Assembly (NCBI GenBank): GCA_028015205.1
Contig: CM051511.1
Location: forward strand, 30,372,001 to 30,436,000
Origin: Mytilisepta virgata
Lineage: Eukaryota > Mollusca > Bivalvia > Mytilida > Mytilidae
Reading direction: 5' to 3'
DNA length: 64,000 bases
In this document: piece after piece, positions 24,401-32,220 of the stretch
Position numbering within the stretch: position 1 is the first letter of the stretch
Layout: each line of letters begins with the position of its first letter
Program-made: the position numbers and the translations under genes
The notes under the pieces: generated by a model
Seen by the model: the letters and a program-made list of their open reading frames with translations, nothing else
The model's database searches: none
What the model was told of the DNA's origin: nothing

Positions 24401-27400
24401 ATTTTCATTTGGTAAACGGTTTTGTCATACCTGTCAAACAAGTCGCGATGACGCCCATTAAAGGATGACTCAAACTTAGGAGCAACATACATGTATCCCT
24501 GTCTGAGCATCTTTTCTGTCAGCAGCCGCGATCTGTCCAGGAAGTTAATGTATATGTCACAAGCTCTGGAATAACGTATGAATTGTGAAATATATACTCC
24601 ATCCGCTTGCCATTCTGAAATATTGTTGTTCAAAAATGGGAAGTTGACGATTGGAAAGTCAAAGTCATCCCGTTTGTCGTAAAGTTTTGTATTCAACCTT
24701 CCTCCGGTGTCAATTTCGAAGTGAAGGTAACGATAAAATGCAGCCTCGGCATTGTCAGTGGTATCTTAATTTCGAGCTCATTGGGATAATTGAGCTTAAT
24801 TGTTACACTTTTCAAAATGTTAGGCAAAATTAAGATAACAAGATAAAATGCCTTACAGTCGAATAAGACTGGTCCACACCGGTTCATTAATGTTACGAAT
24901 GAATTATGCAAATTTTGAATTTACCTGTGCTAAATTGATTTAAACATTGATTGACATATCTTGATTGACTACAAGAAAGCATTTCCTGATTTAGTCGTGC
25001 TATCTTGATTTTGGTTTAAAATATGGTTTTGCTGAAAATTAAGACAAAGTAAGAATAAACAAGACAAGAATGGCAGTTTAAGATCAAAATTGTGTTATTA
25101 GTACGTACTTGTTGTCATCGACCGTGGATAATTGCCTTTCTGTTAAGAATAAATTAAATAGATTAGATAGATATATATCAAACTGTTTCAGTTTCTATGA
25201 TTTCAATACTGATACGGTAACCATTAAACAATAATAATTTTTAAGAAAGCATATGATTGACATCTATACAATTATAAAAAAAAATGAAATAAAATTTTCC
25301 ATTCACAATTCACAATGGAAATGATAAGAGATACTGTAAGATATTGGTTCAATAATTTAGAAGAAAAATGATAAAGATAAAAGATATTCTGTTTATATAA
25401 AACCATATTATATATAAGCTGTATTTTATTGACTTTATACCCACAAAACGGGAAAAGTTATTTCGATCTTCTTTTTAAGGGAAATTTACATATTATATGT
25501 TATTTTAATTGTGTAAAAATAAAATAAAAACAACAAAATCTTGTGCCAAAACATGAAGCAATTCTCTCAATACGCACGTTTAAACGAAGGTTTGGTCCTC
25601 AGTGAACTCCAAGGACATTATATGAATTATGTAGAATTTAAGCAGATTTTCTTGAGTTTCTATAATAGCAATATGTTGAAGCATTATTCATTTTGTAGAT
25701 TCAAAGCTATTAACTCTCTACGAACTTTACATTTCAAAGCTATTTCCTTTTTTTCAACAGCTAGATCAGTACTTTATGCACTAATATCTAGGTTCTGGAA
25801 TGTAATTTATATGAATAAATATTTGATCAAATAATTCCTAAAGATTTCAGAAACTAATAAATGGTTTTCATGTAAGGGTATAATATAACTAGTTATCTAT
25901 AAGAACGGTCAGTTTTCATAAAGAGGCTAACATAGCAATATACTATTTAATATAATAAAATATTTCTTGGTCGTTTTTTTTTTTACAAAGTTACATTTCG
26001 GAAATCCGTTGCAAAATGCTTCAAATATTTCTAATTTACATTTTTTAAAATAAAAATTAAAAAACACAACAACGAAAAAGCAACGAAACTTAAAAGAATT
26101 ATTTCAGCCGACAGTTTGATTCGTCTACATATAATGTATCATGACCAAATTTGTTTTCAATAGCATACGAGACCACCGTAGCAGTTGATGAAGAAACGGA
26201 CAAGGAACAGCATATTATAGGTATTTCTGTTTTCATCTTCTATCTAAAAAATACATAGTTTATATTATTTTGCATTGATCATTCCGGGTGCATCAATTAC
26301 ATAAAATTTTTCATCAGATTTTATTACCAAATTTGATTGTTAGATTTCATAATCTAACAAGAAATAATGTTCCAAAACCTTGTAAAGCGTTAACACTTGG
26401 ATTAAATAAATACCAGAATTATAAATCAATTCGAAAATGTAAGAAATATGACAGTTAATCTAAATATAGTTCAGCTTGTCCTGACTTCTGAGGCTAAACA
26501 TTACAAGAAGAATACTCGAATATTTGTATAATAATACATTCTAATAATTGCAGATTCCAATTTTAATGGACAAGAGCATCAACGGCAAAATAAAAAAAAT
26601 AATTACAAAAAACTGGACGATTACGATATGCAAGCCCAAGCTATTATTGTAAATGTTTCGAATATCTTTCCTCGTTTCTCTTGTGATAAAAGTCACTATA
26701 TTGTTAAAAATAGAGGCTCCCAGGAGCCTGTATAGCTCACCTGGATTCAAGTGGCGAATCAACAACCATTAAAGCACCTAAAAACAAACATCTGTATTAT
26801 TGGAAACAATTCTAAAAGAAGACAATCTAATAACCATGGTGCCAAGTCTGGTTCAAATTGGCCAAGTGTTTTCAGACTAGAAGATTTTTCTCTCCTTCGA
26901 ATATCCCTTTAGTATTTCTTGACTTTACTTTAAACAAATGTCCCATAGGGTCCTATGTTAAACTATGTTCAGCTGTGTCAGCCATCTTTGTTTACAGTCC
27001 GGAACATCTGACAAAATTCTGAAAGAAGACCACCAAAGGACAATTTCTGCCAACTTTGGTTCCAATCGGCTCTTTCGAAGATTATGCAATGAATGTTCCC
27101 ATAGTGTCCTATGTTGAACTAAGTTTGGCAGTGACGACAATTTCTGTTAATAGTCTCGGACATCGGACACAATTCTGACAGAGGACCATTTCTGCCAAGT
27201 CTGGTTCCAACTGGCTCTGTCGTTTAAGACAAGAAGATTTTTTAAATGAATTTTCCTATAGGGTCCTATGTTAAACTGTGTTCGGCTGTGGCGGTCATTT
27301 TGGTTTCAGTCAGGGTCATCAGACATAATTATGAAAGAGGACCATTGCTACCAAGTCTGGCTTCAAATTGCCAATTTTTCAATTCACCCCCACCCGTTTT

Positions 27401-30252
27401 TCTATGTTTAGTACAACAGCCATGTCGGTTGGAAGTCAGGGATGGTGGACACATTTTTGGAAGGGGGCCACCCAATGTTCATTCCGCCAAAGTTTGGCCC
27501 AAATTGGCCGATTTTTTAATCAACCAATGAGACGGCCATGTGTGTTGTCCGATCGGTACGAAATGAGGAAACTTGGTAAGGACCTCCCATAGATGCTTCC
27601 TCTCAACGTTCGTTCCATATGGCCAAGCGACTTCAGAGGAGAAGATGTTTTTATATTACAATGTAGCCAATCTGAAACAAGAACTGCCCATGACGTTCAT
27701 ATTTGTAGTCCAATCAGGACGAAATGAGGAAACTTTATAAAGGACCTCCCATATATGCTTCTTTCAAGTTTCCTTCCATTTGGCCAAGCAGTTTCAGTGG
27801 AGATGATTTTTTTAAAACTCAGCCAATCAGAAACAACAATAGTCCATGGCGGCTATGTTTTTTGCCCGATCAATTAAAATGTGGAAAATTTGTAGAGAAC
27901 CTCACAAACATCATTCCTGTAAAGTTTAGTTCCAATTAGCCCAGTGGTTTCAGAGAAGATCTTTAAAGGAAAAGCTTACGCCGGATAACGGACCCCTTTG
28001 GTCCCCTCTCCTCAACTAAAATCAAATGATTGATCTATAAAACTAGAGGCTCAGAGAGCTGGGCCTGTATCGCTCACCTAACATGAAAGCCATTTTATTG
28101 ATGTACCTCAAATTGTTCCAAAAACGTGACTCAAACCAAGAATTTACATTTCACAGATACAGAGTTTTAATATTTCGCCGATTGAAAAACAAATACGTCC
28201 TATACAAACCTAGAAATTCCATTTTACAAATAAAGAAATTTATAATTTCATAGTTACGATTTAGAATGAAGAAATTTAATTGAACAAATAAAGAAATGTC
28301 ATTTCACAAATTACGAAATGTAGAATTTCATGTAACGAACGAAGAAAATACGTTAACAAATTAAGAAATTCCATTTACACATTAGGAAGTTACATTTCAC
28401 AAATCAAGAAATGTAGAAATTCATGTAACGGGTGCAAAAAATACATGTTACAAATTAAGAAATTACATTTTACAAATGAAGAATTTGCAATTTATAAATG
28501 AAGAAATGTATAATTATGGCGGATATTTCCTTCCATAAAAAGGTTCCATTATACAGGAATTATTGTACTTGTAACAAAATATGTTATCTCTGTGACACTG
28601 ATTGCCAAACGGTATAAAATTATCATTGATATAACCGTTATTTTTTTCAGCAATCTACTATCAGTATTTATAGGCATATGTGTCAAATATTATAAATTCG
28701 ACACTTACAAATAATTTCATATTATAACTAAAAGTTTATCTGAAACAGCTGATGAATGGAAAATCAGACAATAATTTATAAAGTAATTTCTAGAGAACAC
28801 AGTGTTTTTCTTCCAATCAGTTTTATTGCAGGATAGATAATTACAAGGTTTTCGTGGTATAAAATAAAATGAATTAGTTATAAAACATTGATAAGTGTCG
28901 CAAGGCCGCTTTTGCGTTTGAAGAATCTATCAGTATTTGAATATGCTCGGAGATGAATTAAAAATTACTATAAAACGATAAAGTTTAATTTAGTATACTG
29001 GAAAAAAATTAAAAGAAACTTTCAAAACAAATTTCAACAAATTTAGATAGTCCAAATCTGTGAATTATTTGTCTGCTATTTTGTAGCATTCACAAAACAA
29101 CAGCTTATTGTGGTCGCGCTGTCGACAATTATCTTGGTTTTATTCATAACTCTAACGGTGGTGTGTTGTAAATATCGACAGAGATCTTCAAGTAAATCAT
29201 TGGACAACCATGTTGAATTTGTTAGTTTGGCAGACAGTTCAAAGACCAAGAATGAATTTAAACTGATGACAGGCAGTAAAGAAAGTTTATATGATGAAAT
29301 AGATGAATCTGCAATGGTGAATATTATTCCAGCTCAAAGTAAAACAAATCAACTGAACAATTACTATTATATTGATATTGGCGACTCTGATAGCTTACAC
29401 AGCAAACCACAAAACGAAACAAAGCATAATGACAATGACTATCTAGATGTTTTGAGTGAATCTAATAGTTCAGCTAGTGGTGAAAAGCCTAGATGCGAAA
29501 ATGAATCAGATTACCTGACACCCATTCACCCATTAACAAAGGGTACTACCGAAATCAATACCAGTTCAGGGGATGAAGCGTCTTCACAAACAAGTGATAC
29601 GTCATCAATCCGAGAAAATATAGACTTTCTATCCGATGCTTATTTTAATCCGTACACATCCCTTAAAACAAAACCGAACACTGATAATACGACTGAAAAA
29701 ACAGAAGCAATTATTCATAGAGATGATGAAATATCAGATTCTGAGGAAGATGATTCGGAGGACGACCACAAATATTCACATACCTACCAATCTTTGTCCA
29801 ATGCAAATGGAAGAGAAGATCCAGAGTATTCTTGTCCAGATCAAAAACTATCGGACATACCGAAGACTGAAGAAGGAAACGCTCTATTAATGGAAACCTT
29901 AAACGAAAATTTTGATAATTTACAAACTATTAAAGTGGTTGATATTCAGACATGTGAACATTTGCTCGATTTAAAACAATCACAAGATGGGATACAACCT
30001 ACATCCCTTAAAAATGAATTAGAAAAAAATATGGATACATCATCTCAGTCACACAATAAGCAACATAAAACCGATCTTCAACCTTGCCAAGTTTCGGAAG
30101 ATTGTGCAACTTGTCCTGAATCCGTAATAAACGATTATCCTACAATTTCCCCAAACTGCAAGGAAACTGGAGAAAAAAACTCTGAAAACAATGTTAATGG
30201 CATTGAAACTATACCCCAGTTATCTGAAGAAGATAATGATTTAAAAGGTTAA
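401..30252 (+). CDS. MEGF/EGF-like single-pass receptor with long tyrosine-rich tail (8 exons)
   Basis: Exons 401-480, 10717-10769, 13900-14008, 16440-16504, 21127-21192, 21573-21629, 26164-26220 and 29087-30252 join in frame into 1653 nt (550 residues plus stop). Every junction has GT/AG ends and matching phase (2,1,2,1,1,1,1). Residues 1-21 form a signal peptide. Residues 22 to about 90 form a compact Cys-rich module with CKTGFY, a CxPC step and GFRCVYTCEC, ending CDNVKGC, like the membrane-proximal module of molluscan MEGF10/PEAR1/CED-1-type proteins. Residues 91-165 are a Thr/Glu-rich stalk with NVT and NET glycosylation sites. Residues about 169-188 are a hydrophobic helix followed by the stop-transfer KYRQR. 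The tail, about 190-550, is acidic and carries YDEI (231), YIDI (257), YLDV (281), YLTP (305), YFNP (348), YTSL (352), YQSL (396) and a Ser/Asp/Glu cluster near 378-389. Family members are phagocytic or adhesion receptors that signal through phosphotyrosine. The ligand and function here are unknown. It is unusual in having one Cys-rich module instead of many. Confidence 0.85.
957..1200 (-). repeat. inverted copy of a ~215-bp dispersed repeat (pairs with 7055-7245)
   Basis: It shares ATTTTAAAATGTGATATAC, an AAAGCATTTCCCC block, GCCGTTCAATTTT and GTAAATATTT with the reverse complement of 7055-7245. Further partial copies in that orientation are at 6030-6300 and 6430-6480. The pair brackets the reverse transcriptase remnant and both GGGAAAC arrays. 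Confidence 0.6.
1368..1391. repeat. (TA)n microsatellite
   Basis: About twelve TA units. Shorter TA runs occur near 2477-2496, 3076-3088, 3905-3918 and 13721-13738. Confidence 0.9.
1395..1845 (-). mobile_element. fragment of the ~165-bp-period repeat element, with its 5' terminus
   Basis: About two and a half diverged units read on the minus strand. The recurring phrases are CCACTTGGCCAATTGG, AGTCCTTAG, GGTTCTCTTTC and ACCCTAT. The terminal motif (on the minus strand CTAGAAGCTCCCAGGAGCC, then GTATCGCTCA) is at about 1810-1840. It is the same family as 26711-28010, 39080-40312 and 40836-42496. Confidence 0.7.
2497..2655 (-). mobile_element. tRNA-derived SINE head with A and B boxes
   Basis: Read on the minus strand it starts GCGGATTTGGCCAAGTGGTC (A box, about 2634-2653) and has AGTTCGAGTCCCGCC (B box, about 2565-2579). 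The length suits a class II (Leu/Ser-like) tRNA ancestor. It continues into a non-tRNA tail. It is not a functional tRNA: no clean acceptor stem or anticodon loop was found. Confidence 0.65.
2945..3074 (-). mobile_element. second SINE copy, truncated before the A box
   Basis: It is collinear with 2497-2626 at a constant offset of 448 bp with only a few substitutions and no gaps. It stops at TGTCCAG and runs into (TA)n. The missing 30 bp hold the A box, so this copy lacks a complete internal promoter. Confidence 0.7.
4090..5105 (+). pseudogene. Penelope-like reverse transcriptase remnant
   Basis: Frames broken by frameshifts spell a reverse transcriptase core: FDFSTPYTTIPH, then QTIGIPMGTN, a shifted frame with the catalytic FRYIDDVLSLNN at about 4486-4520, then SASYLDLHLEID and KLYDTRDDF. 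An internal deletion near 4675-4685 joins DDFP to DRARL. The copy at 24175-24785 keeps the missing stretch. The 3' part (after about 4880) is noncoding tail. The SLYTTIP-like and YIDD motifs point to Penelope-like elements; the class is inferred. It is dead because of at least two frameshifts and the deletion. Confidence 0.65.
5545..5800. repeat. second block of the GGGAAAC satellite-like array
   Basis: Three to four diverged units of the 2230-4060 family (CCCCAGGAAAACAGACAAGA, TTTCCTTGG, ATACTTATTCATCTAT). They resume about 440 bp after the reverse transcriptase remnant. Confidence 0.6.
6025..7250 (+). repeat. tandem/dispersed copies of the 215-260 bp repeat
   Basis: Copies start near 6025, 6285 and 7055. 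They share AACAAGCAGCACAGC, GGGGAAATGCTTTTATAT, the ATATCTGCAGT...GAACTTATAT block and ATCAGAGGGATGGGG. No gene is seen between them; short frames at 6511-6760 oppose each other and look like chance. Confidence 0.55.
7621..8482. mobile_element. 862-bp TA-flanked inverted-repeat element with TAGAGCAGTC arrays
   Basis: The ends are CAGTTGCGAACAGTCATAAC and, inverted, CAGTTAGGTGCAGACATAAC, followed by CCTCTC on both sides, with TA on both flanks (7619-7620, 8483-8484). Both subterminal regions are arrays of TAGAGCAGTC/GACTGCTC. One ~58-bp unit repeats three times at 7733-7875. The centre (7970-8165) is A-rich. No protein is encoded, so it looks like a non-autonomous Tc1/mariner-type or foldback element. 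Confidence 0.7.
8990..9059. repeat. near-perfect hairpin (26-bp arms)
   Basis: ACATGGCCAAACCTATATCA then CATGCT (8990-9015) pairs with 9034-9059 with two mismatches around an 18-base loop. It is a miniature palindrome or inverted-repeat element remnant inside receptor intron 1. Confidence 0.75.
9060..10716. other. intron 1 remainder, no gene seen
   Basis: It holds a G-rich run at 9488-9521 (blocks of 5-6 G separated by A, able to form G-quadruplex) and scattered short frames. The 93-codon plus frame at 9993-10274 has no recognisable motif or splice context and was not called. Confidence 0.5.
10717..10769 (+). CDS. receptor exon 2: first Cys pair of the EGF-like module
   Basis: The acceptor TTTTTTCAG precedes RGERYCCANSEELNGSCV, ending at donor G|GTAAGT. 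The YCCxN...NGxC pattern is typical of the N-terminus of bivalve MEGF-like proteins. Phase is 2 in, 1 out. Confidence 0.85.
11541..11985. repeat. nested repeat with (GTCC)n and a ~160-bp internal duplication
   Basis: It begins TTATACACCTGCAAACAAAG, then GGGTATATAGGAATC, with a GTCCGTCC run at 11584-11624. Two diverged copies of a unit with GAAGCAAGATAA, GGATAATCCAA and GCTTGTAAGCGCAACTCCTC follow, at about 11670-11785 and 11830-11940. It is absent from the sister element at 22455-24045, so it inserted later. Confidence 0.6.
12411..12430. repeat. poly-A tract
   Basis: An uninterrupted run of about 20 A in the core of the element at 11379-12830. Confidence 0.9.
13230..13465 (-). mobile_element. 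fragment of the ~165-bp-period repeat element
   Basis: It reads, on the plus strand, GTTCTCTTTCAGAATTGTGT, CCTGAACTGTGAACC, AAAATTCATTTAAAAATCTT, CTGAAACCA, then a second GGTCCTCTTTC. That is one and a half units of the family at 39080-42496, in the same orientation as 39080-40312. Confidence 0.65.
13900..14008 (+). CDS. receptor exon 3: core of the EGF/MEGF-like module
   Basis: The exon encodes CKTGFYSQARGRCQPC and then NHNKFGFRCVYTCECKTYQR. The donor must be CAACG|GTAGGT (phase 2). The alternative GTACGG site 4 bp later would read through an in-frame TAG. Confidence 0.85.
14162..15252 (+). pseudogene. dead Tc1-like transposon with terminal inverted repeats
   Basis: The termini TATACTCTCCCAAAAAAGAA and its inverted copy at 15231-15252 bound 1.09 kb, with TA-rich flanks. 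Inside are pieces of a Tc1 DDE transposase: VWFSDGSRF (first Asp kept), GGGSVMIWGA, then LHNAWPHT where QDNARPHT is expected (second Asp replaced by His), and STDLMNPIEHLWDDL with an extra Met. Stops and frameshifts occur, and the DNA-binding N-terminal half is missing or unreadable. It is inactive, inside receptor intron 3. Confidence 0.85.
15253..16439. other. intron 3 remainder, nothing recognised
   Basis: AT-rich, with no repeat or frame that could be supported. A poly-A run lies at about 16260-16273. Confidence 0.5.
16440..16504 (+). CDS. receptor exon 4: end of Cys module, start of stalk
   Basis: After acceptor CTTGCAG the exon completes RCDNVKGCLN and runs into a Thr-rich stretch with the sequon NVT. 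Donor G|GTAATT, phase 1. Confidence 0.85.
17128..17946. mobile_element. inverted-repeat element built of TCGTAA/ACTCGT motifs
   Basis: The left end CCCTTCACACACACGGGTTT then TTCTTAC mirrors the right end (inverse of AAAAATTCGTGTATATGTGA then AGG). The interior contains dozens of CGTAA, ACTCGT, TCGTAA and TTACG words, unlike the surrounding AT-rich DNA. Opposing short frames are by-products of this composition. No transposase is present. Confidence 0.6.
18819..18862. repeat. two poly-C tracts with a poly-A run
   Basis: C runs of 9-10 bases near 18821 and 18853 surround a short A run. The second makes the poly-pyrimidine stretch before the possible acceptor at 18869. Confidence 0.8.
18870..19161 (+). 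pseudogene. unrecognised coding-like exon with one in-frame TGA
   Basis: After a pyrimidine tract and CTTCCAG, a 97-codon frame runs from GTC 18871 to TAA 19159-19161, broken only by TGA at 18997-18999. It reads VVCIRNYTVIEHGSGVAFG, then FLELEGEKFKVVDYEKLYAN, and after the stop HYVIQSLSSGRVLKKFRHER and a DE-rich end with SDEELGNMEFLLEDTT. The protein-like composition continues after the TGA, so a CGA-to-TGA change in a dead exon is the simplest reading. I do not recognise the family. It lies inside receptor intron 4 on the same strand but is not phased with the neighbouring exons. Confidence 0.45.
19448..19536. repeat. short inverted repeat (MITE-like hairpin)
   Basis: CAGTTTATCATTGTTCTACC then ACGG is mirrored by CCGTGGGAAAAACAATGATA then AACTG, with a ~40-bp spacer. 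Confidence 0.65.
19728..19992 (-). CDS. possible orphan 3' exon, function unknown
   Basis: On the minus strand an acceptor-like TATTGTTTCAG (about 19993-20003) leads into an 87-codon frame. It starts DGILLKGDHFNKVGSQLHLY, includes LFAINLCRVMAAILVKN and KGDHIRTFIPKFSFNIEKLF, and ends FENVSLVDNKL then TAA. Composition is protein-like and there is no internal stop, but no upstream partner exon or polyadenylation signal could be secured and I do not recognise the family. It could be a transposon-borne fragment. Confidence 0.35.
20004..21126. other. intron 4 remainder, no gene seen
   Basis: Short frames at 20582-20970 overlap each other and lack motifs. Phrases such as AATTGTGTCCATGGACC look like repeat debris, but no boundaries are visible. 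Confidence 0.4.
21127..21192 (+). CDS. receptor exon 5: stalk
   Basis: A 66-bp symmetric 1-1 exon with acceptor TTCCAG and donor G|GTAGGT. It encodes DFFTVLSSEKGNETSQ and then KVTTVM, with one N-glycosylation sequon (NET). Confidence 0.75.
21573..21629 (+). CDS. receptor exon 6: Thr/Glu-rich stalk
   Basis: A 57-bp symmetric 1-1 exon (acceptor TTTACAG, donor G|GTAAAG) encoding EETTTTYGNKQKVDDMPSS. It has the same length and phase as exon 7, so the two may be an old duplication or a skippable stalk cassette. Confidence 0.75.
22269..22420. mobile_element. palindromic MITE, ~63-bp arms
   Basis: TCTTACATTACGACTAGTGG to ACGGAAATTT (22269-22331) is matched inversely by 22356-22420 with several mismatches, leaving a ~25-bp loop. 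No coding capacity. Confidence 0.75.
22455..24045 (-). mobile_element. non-autonomous element with CGTGTAACGTGCGAA subterminal repeats, copy 2
   Basis: This is the reverse-orientation relative of 11379-12830. It has arrays of CACACGATTCGCACGTTACA at both ends (22495-22600 and 23920-24025), ends resembling GGTTGAGCGTGTAATG and GTGATTTACACCAAG, and a shared core (GTCAGTAAAATAAACATTAC near 22950; GGGAACATTTTATTTCACTT near 23664). It has extra AT-rich DNA at 23040-23640 and lacks the nested 11541-11985 repeat. Confidence 0.7.
24175..24785 (-). pseudogene. Penelope-like reverse transcriptase remnant, 3' part
   Basis: Minus-strand frames give YPNELEIK, then after a frameshift KLYDKRDDFDFPIVNFPF, GVYISQFIRYSRACDIYINF and DRYDKTVYQMKMDLF, followed by a noncoding tail matching 4880-5100. 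It retains the stretch deleted from the copy at 4090-5105, so the two copies decayed independently. The reverse transcriptase palm is absent. Confidence 0.65.
24786..26163. other. intron 6 remainder; a dispersed repeat and AT-rich DNA
   Basis: The stretch 24975-25090 (GGTTTAAAATATGGTTTTGC, AAGACAAAGTAAGAATAAAC) matches 47748-47865 inside the oxidoreductase gene. The 97-codon plus frame at 25541-25834 has no motif or splice support and was not called. Confidence 0.45.
26164..26220 (+). CDS. receptor exon 7: Thr/Glu-rich stalk
   Basis: A 57-bp symmetric 1-1 exon (acceptor CAATAG, donor G|GTATTT) encoding AYETTVAVDEETDKEQHII. It resembles exon 6 in length, phase and the ETT motif. Confidence 0.75.
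26711..28010 (+). mobile_element. ~165-bp-period repeat element, 5' end present, 3' end degraded
   Basis: It starts TAGAGGCTCCCAGGAGCCTG then TATAGCTCACCTGG. Diverged units follow with CCAAGTCTGGTTC, AATTGGC, AGAAGATTTTT, GGGTCCTATGTTAAACTA and CGGTCATTTTGGTT. It fades into GGAAAAGCTTACGCCGGATA near 27970. A ~50-bp piece of the Penelope-like tail sits at 26884-26933. Confidence 0.75.
28041..28515 (+). repeat. another element 5' end followed by an AAGAAATT-type array
   Basis: AACTAGAGGCTCAGAGAGCT then CCTGTATCGCTCACC repeats the family's 5' terminus only 30 bp after the previous copy. From about 28150 to 28515 come roughly a dozen degenerate 25-35 bp units such as ACAAATTAAGAAATTACATT. Nothing coding. 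Confidence 0.6.
29087..30252 (+). CDS. receptor exon 8: membrane helix and whole cytoplasmic tail
   Basis: The acceptor TTTTGTAG precedes AFTKQQ, then a roughly 20-residue hydrophobic helix (LIVVALSTIILVLFITLTVV), CCKYRQR and the long acidic tail, ending at TAA 30250-30252. A frame opening at GTG 29110 is only an internal part of this exon; the reading frame is open back to the acceptor. A whole cytoplasmic domain in one exon is notable. Confidence 0.85.
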
Positions 30253-30479
30253 TAATTCAATGTTACAGATGGTTATCTGAAGAAATTATCTGAAACCGGA
30301 ATAATAATTTCATATTCATTCTTTTTCGAGTTATCAGAAAGACAATACAAACTGGCAATAATGCAAGTCTGACATACTTTGTTGTAAATAGCAAATATAC
30401 GTGGAGGTATTTACAAAGTGCCTCTTCTGAAACTTCACAATGCATCAAATACTGTATAAAAATTGTCGACAGATAAACT

Positions 30480-30485
30480 AATAAA
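30480..30485 (+). promoter_or_regulatory. candidate polyadenylation signal of the receptor gene
   Basis: AATAAA 228 bp after the stop codon. A second AATAAA at 30598-30603 lies inside the TTAA MITE at 30531-30918, so the MITE could lengthen the 3' untranslated region. Confidence 0.45.
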
Positions 30486-30530
30486 ATAATTTCTTGGATT
30501 CGTTCGATCAAGATGAAAATAACATTTTAA

Positions 30531-30918
30531 GGATGTTCGCTGCTTAGTTTCAAAATAACAAGCTTTTCTTAACACTGGTTAATATTGATAGTGGATTAAT
30601 AAAGGAACTAAAAGAGCGGAAAAAATTATATGCTTCGAGATATAAAACATTAAAAATTTGGTGGGGAAAATATGCTCTCTGGATATTACATAGCTTTGTC
30701 ATTTACAAGTTTTTTTTTCAAAAATAATAACCAAGAATTTCTAAATAATAACAAGAATTTTATAGATTTTTACAAATGGCTTATTATTCTGCATGCAAAA
30801 TATTTATGAAAAGAAAAATGAGTTTTTGCGGTAAAAATAATTTATTGCATTCAGATGGATAAAACCAGATGATTCTGAACATCTGACAAAAATTCAAAAA
30901 CATGACCAGCGAACATCC
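30531..30918. mobile_element. TTAA-flanked MITE, copy 1
   Basis: The 388-bp element begins GGATGTTCGCTG and ends with its inverse, CAGCGAACATCC. TTAA stands on both sides (30527-30530, 30919-30922). TTAA duplication is the piggyBac hallmark. It shares its ends with 52581-52938. No coding frame. Confidence 0.75.
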
Positions 30919-31847
30919 TTAAACATCAAACAGTTCAATATAATGTATTTCTTTTTCTTGCAACCAGGCGAATGCATAGTAAATTTTTATTTGAAAGGCA
31001 CACTGTAAACATTTACCTGTTCATAATCACCACTTCCTATGTTCGATACGAGGAACATCATAGGTTTCTGTTACCTGAGAACTTGGCTGCTGTAAAGTTT
31101 TAAGTCTTCATGAAAATTCGTAATTTTTTTTAAGTAAAATTGACAATGTTGACTGCGAAGTACTGAAAACTAAATCGCCACATTCTTTACCGAATATTTA
31201 TCGAAAGCATGTTACATATTTTTTACCTGTAATTAATAAAAAAAGCTCGTGCAGGTGTGTTTAGAAGATTTTTGTGAAACTGAAGAAGAGGAAACACTTT
31301 AAATGGTAATACATTTAATTTAAAGCTCATTCAGTACATAAACTAAACAACAAAATCAGTAAAAAACAGCAATAATTGCATCATACCCGATCATTTACCA
31401 AATACAAACATTTCGTAATCATCCTTTTATTAAAAAACCCAAAAGCTTTCTTTCTTAATTTTCCCTACCTAGAATTTATTAATTTTAACAATTTTTTTAA
31501 CACAAAATAAATTCAAGATTCCACTCGTTCCTATGTGCAACTTCTTCCCCAAGTTTGTTTATATTACTGTGCTTACACGAGTAAATTTTAGGGAAAATGG
31601 ACTATAGGGTTTTTTGATAACATCAATCATCTTATCATAATCGTGTAAAGAAGCAAATGTTAATTACCACGATGAAGCCACTGTGCTGTGTTTGCTACAA
31701 ATCAACATCTAAACAAGGCCATGCTAGAACAAATTCACTGACACAACTTGAACACTAGTACTTGAAAGTCCCTAAGCGCAGTGGCAATATGTAATGTATT
31801 GAGGCAGAAATTCTACAAATCTAGTAAGTCTGTCTGGTATTCTCTGA

Positions 31848-31965
31848 CTAATAATAATAATAAAAATAATAATAATTCTTTATTTCAAGAGGGTAGCACA
31901 GTTAGTACAAACTAATCTTCCCTGAGTCCCTCATTTACAATTTAAAGTATATATAAAAAAAATAT
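31848..31965 (-). mobile_element. LINE-like 3' tail with (TTA)n end
   Basis: On the minus strand a noncoding segment ends GAAATAAAGAATTATTATTA and runs into (TTA)n, the usual form of a non-LTR retrotransposon 3' terminus. The class cannot be told from the tail. Confidence 0.5.
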
Positions 31966-32220
31966 TACAAAATAATACACAATATTGTCAAAATAATTGC
32001 ATATGAAACCTTTTCCAACCTGTTCAAACTTATGTTAACTATTATTAAGATGGATACCAGGTTGTCATTATTATGCCCTGACCATTATTACACCGTTTTA
32101 TTCAAACTTTAAAACTGTATGTTTCGTCAACAGTATCCATGTTTCAAAATATTTCAAAACATAATACGTTGTTTTCGAGTTGTATCTATTCCGTATCGAG
32201 TCCGTGTTTAGTTTAAACAA

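Noticed and set aside
24651..24833. 60-codon plus frame
   Set aside because: It is the reverse strand of the Penelope-like remnant.
26958..27592. Frames of 60-94 codons on both strands
   Set aside because: They are translations of the ~165-bp repeat units; similar frames recur at 41699 and 42151.
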